Source: Deinococcus aquiradiocola
Lineage (GTDB): Bacteria; Deinococcota; Deinococci; Deinococcales; Deinococcaceae
Direction of reading: 5' to 3'
DNA length: 64,000 bases
Assembly: GCF_014646915.1 (NCBI RefSeq)
Contig: NZ_BMOE01000010.1
Location: 73,383-137,382 of the forward strand
This document shows, piece by piece, positions 31,950 to 43,300 of the stretch. The stretch's first letter is position 1. Each line of letters starts with the position of its first letter. Below the pieces are notes generated by a model. That model was given only the letters and a program-made list of their open reading frames with translations. It ran no database searches and was not told where the DNA came from. Made by a program: the position numbers and the translations under genes.

Positions 31950-31983
31950 AATGCCGGGCCTGCAGTGTTGCAGGCCCGGCATT
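31950..31983. terminator. Strong bidirectional terminator
   Basis: Arms AATGCCGGGCCTGCA-type: ATGCCGGGCCTGCA (31951-31964) and TGCAGGCCCGGCAT (31969-31982) form a perfect 14-15-bp stem with loop GTGT, between convergent accC and the repeat-protein gene. Confidence 0.8.
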
Positions 31984-32039
31984 CGTCTGGCTGGTCGCCC
32001 GTCCTCACGGCACGCCGTGGACCAGCGGCCCGGGTCGGG

Positions 32040-32615
32040 TCAGCGGCGGTCGGCCGGAGTGGTGACCACGCCGGGCGTGACCGTGACGCGCTCCTCACGG
32101 CGACGTCCGCCCAGCAGGCCGAGCAGACCGAAGAGGCCCAGGAGACCCCAGGGGATCTGCCGCGTGTCGGCCACGCCGTCGTTGTTGGTGTCGACCACAC
32201 CGTCACGGTTGGGGTCGACGGCGTTGTTGACGGCGTCCTTGGTGTTCGCGGCGGCGGCGCTCGTCGCTGCGGCGGCATTGTCAACGGCCTGGCCCGTCGC
32301 GGCTGCGGCGTTGTCGACCGCCTGACCGGTGGCGGCTGCAGCGTTGTCGACGGCCTCACCGGTCGCGGCAGCGGCATTGTCCACGGCCTGACCGGTGGCG
32401 GCCGCCGCATTCTCGACTGCTTTCCCGGTGGCAGCTGCAGCGTTGTTGACAGCCTCACCGGTGGCGGCGGCGGCGTTGTCCACGGCGGCACCGGCCTTCT
32501 CGGCGGCTCCATCGTTGGCATCGGTGGACTGCACCTGAACGTAGGTGGCGCTTGGGGCGGTCGCCAGGGCGGGCGTGACGGTCAACAGCATGCTCAGCAT
32601 CCAAATGTTCTTCAT
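32040..32615 (-). CDS. Exported WGxxGxxG-type protein with 11-residue Ala-rich repeats
   Basis: 191 residues. Signal peptide (about 1-20, MKNIWMLSMLLTVTPALATA). Residues 44-121 are seven tandem copies of an 11-mer, AVDNAAAATGQ-like. A DPNRDGVVDTNNDGVADT segment (134-151) has DxNxDG calcium-loop character, then WGLLGLFGLLGLLGG (156-170) and a basic tail RRREE. The last part fits the WGxxGxxG anchor class. Eleven-residue helical repeats recall LEA group 3 and similar amphipathic desiccation proteins, although these units lack their charged residues. Function unknown; extracytoplasmic location is inferred. Confidence 0.8.
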   Translation of the reverse strand: MKNIWMLSMLLTVTPALATAPSATYVQVQSTDANDGAAEKAGAAVDNAAAATGEAVNNAAAATGKAVENAAAATGQAVDNAAAATGEAVDNAAAATGQAVDNAAAATGQAVDNAAAATSAAAANTKDAVNNAVDPNRDGVVDTNNDGVADTRQIPWGLLGLFGLLGLLGGRRREERVTVTPGVVTTPADRR

Positions 32616-33001
32616 GGGTCTCCTGATTCCGCAATGGCGCGCCTGTCGTGTGGACGGGCGTTCCCGCGTCTGCGGGCGATGGAGCCAGTCTGAGGGCTGT
32701 CCGCCTTCAGGCCCTGAACGGCCCATAAAAAGTGATTTATGAACTATCCACTTTTCCTTGGTTTCTGATGAGAAACTTACGTGGCCTGGGCTGGCGCTTC
32801 TCACGGTCTGGATCGCCGAGCCGCACACGGTCAGCCTGCCGATCTCCGACCGGACCGGTCACGCGTCCCCACGCCGGTCCATGCGTCGTCGCGCGTCCGG
32901 GATGCAGGCGTTCCCCGGCCCGTTACGACTTCTGATGACAGTTCTTTACGGGAAGGTTCGTGAAATGTTAAAGCGGTTTCACCCGCCTGGACGCAACGGC
33001 G
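32616..33001. other. Intergenic region upstream of two divergent genes
   Basis: About 385 bp without a recognised gene. It contains AAAAGTG-N14-CACTTTT (32728-32755), the most AT-rich patch here and a candidate operator or promoter for the WGxxGxxG gene. Further on there is an AT-richer stretch (about 32930-32980) before the sugar-porter promoter. No RNA gene was recognised. Confidence 0.4.
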
Positions 33002-33007
33002 TATCAT
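33002..33007 (+). promoter_or_regulatory. -10 element of the sugar porter gene
   Basis: TATCAT at 33002-33007, the same box seen before coaE and glnA. A TTG codon 6 nt further opens a 14-codon frame whose TGA overlaps the porter ATG (see findings). Confidence 0.5.
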
Positions 33008-33054
33008 CCTGAATTGTCGTTCCGGCATTTCTGCCCGGACCCAGAGGTCAACCT

Positions 33055-34416
33055 ATGAGTATCGCTTCACCCTCCCAACCGGCGGGCGGCCAGCTGCGCC
33101 GCTCCTACCTCATCATCGCGGCCGTCATCACGGCCCTCGGCGGCCTGCTGTTCGGTTTCGATACCGGCGTCATCAGCGGGGCACTGCTGTACATCAAGAA
33201 GGACTTCAACCTGACGCCGCTCATGCAGGGCGTCATCGTGTCGGCCGTGCTGGGCGGCGCGTTCTTCGGGGCGCTCGCGGGCGGGTTCCTCACGGACCGC
33301 CTCGGTCGGCGCACGAGCCTGTTCTGCACGAGTCTGCTGTTCGCGGCGGGCGCGCTGTTCACGGCGTTCGTGAACACCCCGGAACTGCTGATCGTGGGCC
33401 GCGTCATCGTGGGCCTCGCGATCGGCCTGTCGAGCTTCGTGGTGCCGCTGTACATCAGCGAGATCAGCCCGCCGCAGTACCGTGGCGCGCTCGTCACCGC
33501 GAACCAGCTGCTCATCACCATCGGCATTCTCGTCAGTTACGGCGTGAACTACGTGTTCGCGTACGACGGTGGGTGGCGCTGGATGTTCGCCATCGCCGCC
33601 ATTCCGGCCCTGCTGATGTTCGCAGGCCTGTTTCTGCTGCCGGAAAGTCCGCGCTTCCTGCTGGCGCGCGGGGACGACGCGGGTGCGCGGGCCGCCGTGG
33701 CGCGCAGCACCACCAGCGACACCCTCACGGACAGCATGATGGCGGACCTGCGCCGCGAACTGCAGGCCGAGACGGGCGAAGCCTCCTGGGCGGCCCTGCT
33801 GCGCCCCGGCGTGCGCACGGCCCTCATCATCGGGGTGGGGCTGGCGATCTTCCAGCAGGTGACGGGCATCAACACCGTCATCTACTACGCCCCCACCATC
33901 TTCCAGCAGGCGGGCCTGCAGAGCGCGGGCGCGGCCATTCTCGCCACGGCCGGGATCGGCGTGGTGAACGTGCTGTTCACGGTCGTCTCGCAGTTCCTGC
34001 TGGACCGCGCGGGTCGCCGCACGCTCCTGCTGGTGGGCATCGCGGGCATGGTGCTGGGCCTCGCCGCGCTGGGCCTGTCGTTCTTCCAGAAGAGCGCCGG
34101 ACTGCCGGCCGCGCTGAGCCTCGCCCTGTACATCGCGGCGTTCGCCATCGGGCTCGGGCCGGTGTTCTGGCTGCTGATCTCGGAAATCTACCCGCAGGAG
34201 GTACGTGGCCGCGCCATGAGCGTCGCCACCATGGCGAACTGGGGCAGCAACCTCATCGTGGCCCTGACCTTCCCCCTGCTGATCCAGGCGGCCGGTCCCA
34301 GCCCAACCTTCTTCATCTACGCGGCCGTGACGGTCCTCGCGTTCGTGTTCGTGCTGCGCCTCGTGCCGGAAACGAAAGGGAAGACCTTCGACCAGATTCA
34401 GGCCGACCTGAAGTAA
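33055..34416 (+). CDS. Sugar porter (MFS sugar:H+ symporter family)
   Basis: 453 residues, twelve membrane helices. Sugar-porter signatures: GGLLFGFDTGVISGAL, LTDRLGRRTSL (D/RxGRR loop after TM2), VGRVIVGLAIGLSSFVVPLYISEISPPQYRGAL, QQVTGINTVIYYAP, LLDRAGRRTLLL, and VPETKGKTFDQIQ at the C-terminus (PETKGxTLEEI). Likely imports a hexose or pentose (XylE/GalP class); substrate not determined. AGAGGT ribosome binding site. No sugar-metabolism gene is adjacent. Confidence 0.92.
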   Translation: MSIASPSQPAGGQLRRSYLIIAAVITALGGLLFGFDTGVISGALLYIKKDFNLTPLMQGVIVSAVLGGAFFGALAGGFLTDRLGRRTSLFCTSLLFAAGALFTAFVNTPELLIVGRVIVGLAIGLSSFVVPLYISEISPPQYRGALVTANQLLITIGILVSYGVNYVFAYDGGWRWMFAIAAIPALLMFAGLFLLPESPRFLLARGDDAGARAAVARSTTSDTLTDSMMADLRRELQAETGEASWAALLRPGVRTALIIGVGLAIFQQVTGINTVIYYAPTIFQQAGLQSAGAAILATAGIGVVNVLFTVVSQFLLDRAGRRTLLLVGIAGMVLGLAALGLSFFQKSAGLPAALSLALYIAAFAIGLGPVFWLLISEIYPQEVRGRAMSVATMANWGSNLIVALTFPLLIQAAGPSPTFFIYAAVTVLAFVFVLRLVPETKGKTFDQIQADLK

Positions 34417-34540
34417 CCACGGTCGATCGGGCCGGGCGGACCGCGTGTTCGCCCGGTCTTTCTCATGCGGAGTTCACGTTCCGCTGTGGGTTGCCCCTGC
34501 GGGCGCAGTTCCGCCTGCGCGGCTGCGCTACCCTGGGCGC

Positions 34541-34584
34541 GTGAACGCCGCAGGACACGCACGACCACCGGGAGGACAGGAAGC

Positions 34585-34588
<4 letters not shown>
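34541..34588 (+). CDS. Leaderless 15-codon uORF (Pro-Pro-Gly) coupled to the ABC-F gene
   Basis: GTG lies 6 nt after TACCCT (34529-34534). The frame reads VNAAGHARPPGGQEA and ends with TGA (34586-34588), which shares bases with the ATG of the ABC-F gene (ATGA). The ABC-F ribosome binding site GGGAGGACAGG lies within the uORF. The PPG motif is the strongest known EF-P-dependent stall type. Not proven to be translated. Confidence 0.45.
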
Positions 34589-36684
<2,096 letters not shown>

Positions 36685-36775
36685 CGACCCTCCCGGCCGG
36701 ACCGGGCGAGCGCCCTCACACGGCGGCGGTCCCTGCAACGGCGCGAAACGCGAGCGGCCCGCTATACTGCCCGGC

Positions 36776-37225
36776 ATGGAAGACTTTCTCAAGGGTCGTC
36801 TGGGTGGGGAGGGCGGCTACGACATCCGCTGCTCCATCGACGGCGACCGGATCAGGGGCCGCGCAGGCGGCAAGGTGCACGGCAAGGACATCGAGCTGGA
36901 GATCACGGAGCGCGGCGTGCAGGGCACGGTCGGCAACGACCCGGTCGTCATCGAACTCGACTCCGGCGAGCTGAAGGGCAACGTCGGCAGCGAGAAGCTC
37001 ACGCTGCGCGGCGTGGACCGCGTGACGGGCTTCTTCGGTGAACCGATCACCGGCTGGAACGTCGTCGCGCAGCAGCAGGGCAACGCCCTGATCGGCCGTC
37101 TGGGCAGCACGGTTCTCGGCCGTGACTTCCAGCTGGAGCTCGGCTCCGCGCCCGGCTGGGTCGGCGCGCTGGTCGCCGTGGTCGCCTTCTACGCGCTGGA
37201 ACCCCGCGCGAGCGCCAACCGCTGA
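36776..37225 (+). CDS. Small hypothetical membrane-anchored protein
   Basis: 149 residues, not recognised. The N-terminal 115 residues are a beta-rich, glycine-spaced series (YDIRCSIDGDRIRGRAGGKVHG, VQGTVGNDPVVIELDSGELKGNVG, ALIGRLGSTVLGRDFQLEL). A single C-terminal helix (GWVGALVAVVAFYAL) and a short basic tail follow. The repetitive GxVG pattern suggests a beta-solenoid or beta-sandwich. ATG is 7 nt after TATACT (36763-36768), leaderless. Confidence 0.7.
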   Translation: MEDFLKGRLGGEGGYDIRCSIDGDRIRGRAGGKVHGKDIELEITERGVQGTVGNDPVVIELDSGELKGNVGSEKLTLRGVDRVTGFFGEPITGWNVVAQQQGNALIGRLGSTVLGRDFQLELGSAPGWVGALVAVVAFYALEPRASANR

Positions 37226-37276
37226 CCACCCGCTGAACCGTGCCCCGCTGACGGCCTGACCGTCACCGCCCACCGA

Positions 37277-37305
37277 AACGCCGCCCGGGATCACCGGGCG
37301 GCGTT
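37277..37305. terminator. Bidirectional terminator before tamB
   Basis: AACGCCGCCCGG (37277-37288) / CCGGGCGGCGTT (37294-37305), perfect 12-bp stem, 5-nt loop, between convergent genes. Confidence 0.8.
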
Positions 37306-37352
37306 CTGCTGCCGTGCTTCCGTGCCCCGGGAGGCGGGCTGCCTCCAGGCCG

Positions 37353-40300
37353 TCACCAGCGGTACACGTAACTGAAGTTGAACTTGGTGCTGATGCCGGA
37401 CTGCACGCCCAGCGCGACGCTGCTGCGGTTCGTGAAGTTGTACGCGGCCGAGAAGGACGGCTGCAGCGTGCTGAAATCCAGGCCCGTGAGCGGCGTGCTG
37501 GCCTTGAAGGTGAAGCGGTTGTCAGGCGTGGTGTACGTGGCGTCCAGCAGGCCCTGGCCGCTCAGGTCCACGCGGTACTGCAGGTACAGTTCCCGCGTCA
37601 GGTACGAGCCGACCGTGAAGGTCGCGCCGAACCCGCTGCTGCCGTTCTCGCCGGGCAGGGCCGCGTTGATCTTGAAGACGTCCACGCCGAGCGCGCGGGC
37701 GACGTTGCGCTGCAGTTCGCCCAGCACGAACAGGTTCAGGGCCGTCTTGAGGGCGCTGGTGCCGAAGGTGCCGAGATTGCTCGGCAGCGAGGTCACGTCG
37801 GGCGTGCCGACCGCGACCAGCGAGTACAGCTGCGCTTCGGCGTTCGGGTTGGCGCTCGACAGGTCCACGCTGGCGCCCGTGCAGCCGCGCACGCACGTGA
37901 GGTGCGTGTCGAGACTCAGGGCGTTCGTGCCGTTGGGCTGAGGGCCGAACCCGCCGTCCAGCGTGAGGTTCACGCCGACCAGTCCGCCTTCCGGGAGCGG
38001 CACGTCGCCGGTCGCGGACACCGCGATCTTCGGGTACAGCGAGGTCCCGTCGAAGACGGCGCTGCCGGAATCGATGTTGAAGGAGTTGTCGCGCAGGTCC
38101 ACGCTGCCGCGAATGGCCTTGACGCTCCCCGCGAGTTTCGGGGTGCTGCCCGTCCCGCTGAGGGTCAGGTCGCCGCTCAGTTCGGCCCGCCCGATGGATT
38201 CGTCCACGCGGATGCCGTTCGGCGCGGTGATGGGGATGTTCTGGAAGACCACGCGCGACAGCAGCGGGCTGACGCGGCGCGCGGCGGCCACCTGCTCGGC
38301 CGTGCGCGGGAAGGTCGTGAGTTCTTCCGGGAGGGGGCTGTTGTACGGCACGCTGCCGTCCGTGCCGGTGCCGGTGGACGCGCCTCCTCCGGCCATGCCG
38401 GTGCTGCCGCTGGGGGCGGGGATGACGGCGGTGCTGCCGGTGCCGCCCGTGCCGAGCACGAGGCTCTGCACGCCGACCGCGCCGCTCACGAGGATCGGGC
38501 CGTCGTTGTTCGGCCGGGCCTGCTCCACCGCCGTGAGGTCCGCGTTGATGCGGCTCTCGCGGCCGTAGATCAGGCTGATCGGCAGGTTGAAGTTCCGGGC
38601 GGTGAGGCGCAGGTCGTAGCGCGGCGAGAGGCTGCCCTGCACGCTCAGGCTGCCCACCCCGAGGCCGCCGACCGCCTGGGCGTTCACGGCGTACCCTTCG
38701 CGTGTCGTCCCGGCGTTCTCCTGCGTGACGTTCGCCACGACGTTCTCGATGCGGCCCAGGCCCTGCGGGACGAGCAGGCCCCGGTACTCGACGTTCAGGC
38801 CGCGCAGCCGGAGGGTGTCGAGCCGCCCGCCGATGTTCACGGTGCCGTCCGCGCCGACGCTGCCGCCCGCCTGCACGCGGCCCTGCACCGTGAACAGGCC
38901 ACTGTCCGGCAGGGTGCCGCTCAGGGAAGGGATACGCAGGCTGATGCTGCCGAGCGCGCCGCTCAGGTCGCTGCCGCTCACGTTGCCGACAGGCCGGTCG
39001 TAGGTGCCCGCCACGTTCACGCTCAGGGTGCCCTGCAGGCTCGGGGACTGCTCGCGCAGGCTGGGAATGAACAGCAGCACGGGCGTGAAGGTGGTGTTCT
39101 GGAAGGCGGCCGTCACGTTGACGGCGCGGCGCGTGTACTGCCCGGTCACGTCCCAGCGGCCCGCGCCGCTGAGGTGCAGGTCGATGTTCCGCAGTTCGCG
39201 CTGGCCGTACTGCACGCTGCCGCTCCCGGCGAGCGTCTGCACGACCCGCTGCGGGGCCGCGCCCGTGCCGGACGCCGTGGAGCCGGACGCGGGAGGGGTC
39301 GTGGCCGGCTTGCCGTTCGTCGCCGTGGTCGCGGCGGGCGTGACGAGCATGGTGCTCGTGACCGTCACGCGCTCCGCGACGATGTTCACGTCGCCCGCCA
39401 GCGGGTCCGCGACCGGCAGACGGAACCGCGCGAGGCCCGTCACGAGGCCCTGACCGGGCAGCACGCCGCTGAACGCCGACAGGAACGCGTCCACCGGCAG
39501 GCCCCGCATCTGGAAGGTGCCGGCCAGGATGCCGTTCGAGAGAGAAGCCGTCAGCAGCGAACTCGCGGCACTGCTCGTGCCCAGCGACCCGCGGATGCGC
39601 CAGTCGCTCGTGAGGAGCGAGTTGCGGCCCACCAGCGAACCGTCCCCGACGAGCGTCCCGTCGAGTCTCGCGGCGAGCACCGTGTCACCCAGCCGCAGTG
39701 CCGGGGAGCGCAGCATGAAGGTCCCGCCGCCGTCCGACACGGCCAGGTCGCCACTCACGCGGCCGCTCAGGTTCGGGGCGACCTTCAGGCCCTGCAGGTT
39801 CAGGCCGTCGAGGTTCGCGCGCAGGCTGTACCCGTCCCCGGTGGGCTTCACGCCCGTCAGGGCCGTCAGGCCCGGCAGCAGGTCCGCGAGCCCGCCGCTG
39901 CCGTCCAGGCTGACCTGCGTGCCGCTGTTGCTGCTCTCGGACCCGGCGGCCGCCTGCACCGCGAAGCTCTGGCCGGTCAGGGTGACGGTGCCGTTCAAGC
40001 GGGCGCGCAGCCCGCCCAGCGACAGGCCGAGCGCCTGCGTGCGGAGCGTGCCGTTCAGGCCGCGCGCGTCGAGCGTCACGTCCGCGTCGAGCGTCCCGCC
40101 CGCCCGGACGACGCCCGGCACGGGAACGCTGCCGGTGGCGGTGGTGCCCGTCCCGGTGCTGCCCGCGACCGGCATGGTGACGGTGCCGGTCTGCGCGGGC
40201 TGCGTGAGGTGCGCCTGCAGCGCGCCCCGGTACGCGCCGCCCCGGCCCGCCTGCGCGAGCGTCAGGGCCGCCGTGCCCAGCTCGGACGTAAGGGTGGCGT

Positions 40301-43300
40301 TGCCGCCAAGCACGCCGTCCGTCAGGGTGGCGAGGCCCGCCACGCTGCCCGTGAGCGGCAGGTTCACGACCGGAACCGTGTACCCGGTCTGCAGGTCCCG
40401 CAGGCCGAAGGTCACGTTGCCCGTCAGGGTCCTGGTGTTGACGGTCCCGGTCGCGTTCAGCGTCCCGGCGAGCGTCGAGATGTTCAGCCCGCCGAGCGAC
40501 AGGCCCGGCAGGTTCACGCCGAGCTGCGTGCCGTCCCAGCGGACGCGGCCCGTCGCGGTGCCGTCCGTGACGTTCACGTCCGCGCCCGTCAGTCCGGCCG
40601 TGCCGCTGGCGCGCCAGGAGCCGCGCGTCACGTCGAGGGCCGCGACCGGCTGACCGGACGGGCCGGACAGCGCCACCTTCACGCTCGCCTCGGGCCGCGC
40701 GTACGTCACCTGACCCTCCCACAGGGAGCGCGTCAGGTCGAGGTTCAGGACGCCGCTCGCCTGCGCGTCCGGGCCGTCCGTGAGGCGCAGCTGCACGTTC
40801 TGCCGGTTCGCGACGACGCGCACGCCCGCCCCGCCCAGCCCGAGCGACCCGGCCAGCATCGGCTGCACGACCGGGCCGCTCAGCACGAGGTGCGCCGTGT
40901 CCGTGAGCACGCCGGACGGACCGCCCGTCACGTCCAGCGTGCCGGTCCAGCCGTTGCGGAGACTGCCGGTGCTCGCGAGCGTCGCCGCGAAGCCCGCCGC
41001 GTCCGCCGTGCCGGACAGCGCGATGCTGCCGCCCGCGTACGCCGCCTTCAGGTCCGACGTGACGCCCGCGCCCGCCAGGTGAAGGGCCGCGCTGCCGGTG
41101 CCGGTCAGGGTGGCGCGGCCCGTGGCGCTCGCCGTGAGGCCGTACCCGGCCGCGCGCAGGTCCGTGAAGGTCAGCGTCCCGCGCTGCAGTGTCCCGGTCG
41201 CCTGTCCCGCCTGCGTGAGCGTGCCGGTCAGGGCGTTCAGGCCGCCGCCCCTGCCGGTGAGGGGGCCGTTCACGGCGAGGCTCACGTCCTGCACGTTCAC
41301 GCCGGACACGGTCACGGTGTTCAGGGCCGCGCCCGCACTCACGTTCAGGCTGCCGAGCGGGCCGCTGACGGTCACGTCGGCGCTCGCGTCTCCCTGCGCG
41401 CCCAGCAGGCCGAGCGGCGTGAGGTGCGCCTGCAGCAGCACGCTCGGCACGAAGCCCGCGAGCTTCAGCGTGCCGCTCCCCAGGCTGCCCGCCTGCAGGC
41501 GGTACGTGCCGCTCCCGTCACCCTGTACCTGCACCGGCTCCTGCAGGGCGGCGAGCTGCGCGGTGGCGCGGCCCGCCAGGTTCGGCCAGCTGCCGTTCAG
41601 GTCGAGCTGCACGCGGTTCTGGCCCTGCGCGGCCGTGCCGTACACGCGGACGTCCGCAGCGGGAGGGGAGAGGCGCACGTTCCTGGCTTCGGCCAGCACG
41701 CGGCCCGCGTACCCGCCGCGCAGGGTCGCGGCGGCGTTCAGGCGCGGGTCGGTCGCGCGGCCCGCCACGTCCAGCTGCGCCACGAATTCCGGCCGGGTGA
41801 CATTCAGTCGGCCTGTCACGTTCGGGCTGGCGGCGGGACCGGTGAGGGTCAGGGTGCCGTCCAGCGTGTCGATGCCGAGCGCCGCGGGTTTCATGCCGTT
41901 CACCGCGACCTCTACGCCTTCCGGCAGGCTGCCGCGCGCGCTGAGCGTCCCGCCGAACACCTCACCCTGCAGGTCCGCCTGCGTCACGGACGGCGTGTAC
42001 AGCGCCGAGCCGCTCAGCGTGAACGCGCCCGTCTGCGCGGCGCGGCCCGACACCTGCAGGCCCGAGGCGCGCACCTGCCGCAGGCCGAGGGTCGTGGAGC
42101 CGTCCACCGTCACCTGCCCGGCGAGGGTCAGGGCGTCCACGCCCGCCGATTCCGGCAGGAGCCGCGCGACGCTCGCGCCGCTGCTGCCGAGGTCCGCGTG
42201 GTACGTGCCGTCCACGAGCGTCGCCGTGCCGCGCAGGCGCCGCCCCGCGAGATTCAGGGCGGCGTTCCCGGCCGCGTACCTCGCCTGCACCGCGCCGCTC
42301 AGCTCTCCGGCCGTGTCGAGCAGGTCGCCCTTCACGCTGGTCTGCACGGCATTCCAGGCCGCGCCGCCCAGCGAGGCGTCTGCCGTGAGCGTCAGCTGCC
42401 GGGGCCGTCCCCAGAAGGCGCCCAGGTCGAGCGTCTGCAGCGCGAGCGTCCCGCCGGGCCGCAGCGGCAGGCTGGCGGGGAAGGTGCCGCGCACCTGTGC
42501 CTGCCCGAGTGCCGCGTCCAGCGCGAGCGTCCCGCTGCCGGTCACGTGCGCCTGCAGCGCCTGCCCCGAGACGTTCCCCGCGAGCCGCAGGTCCCCCAGG
42601 AAGCCGGACGCCTGACTCCAGCCGAAGGGGCCGTCCAGCTGTACCGTCTGCGTGCCGCTGCGGTACGGGGCGTGCAGCGTGAAGCGGGCGGCCAGCAGCC
42701 CGGCCGGGCCGAGCGTGTTGCCCAGCTGCCCGCGCGCCGTGCCCGACAGCTGCTCGCCGCTCGCCTCGACCTTCCAGTCGCGCCCCAGCAGGTGCGCCGT
42801 GACACGGCTGCCCTGCGCGTCCAGCCCGCGCGGCCCGCCCGTCGTCACGCCGCTCAGGCGCAGGTCCGGGCGGCCCACGCTGCCGGTCGCGGCGAGCGTG
42901 TACCCGCCCGCGAGGTAATCGCTGACGGTGACCGGCCCGGAGAGGTTCAGGGCGGGCAGGACCGTGCCGCTCACGCGGGCACTCGCGACGCCCGCCAGGG
43001 CCGCCGACGCCTCCTGCACGCTGAGCGTCCCGGCGCGGTACCGGGCGGGCAGCGTGAAGTCCACGCCCGCCACGCGCCCGGACGCGTTCACGCGCAGGTC
43101 CGTGAAGGTCCCGCCGAGCGTGCCGCCGACGGTGCCCGCACTGCCGATCAATGCGCGCGTGTCCGGCGCCGCGAACCGGCCCGCGACGCTCCACGCCGCT
43201 CCGGCCACGGCGGGACCGCTGGCGTTCACGTTCACGTTCAGGCCCGCCACGTCGCCCGTCACGTCCAGCCGGGCGGGCTTCAGGCCGCCCTGCGCGGACA

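Noticed and set aside
32938..32960. Sequence TTACGGGAAGGTTCGTGAA before the sugar porter, resembling a radiation/desiccation response motif
   Set aside because: The half-sites are one or two bases off the RDRM consensus and the total length is 19 instead of 17, so it is not a convincing DdrO site.
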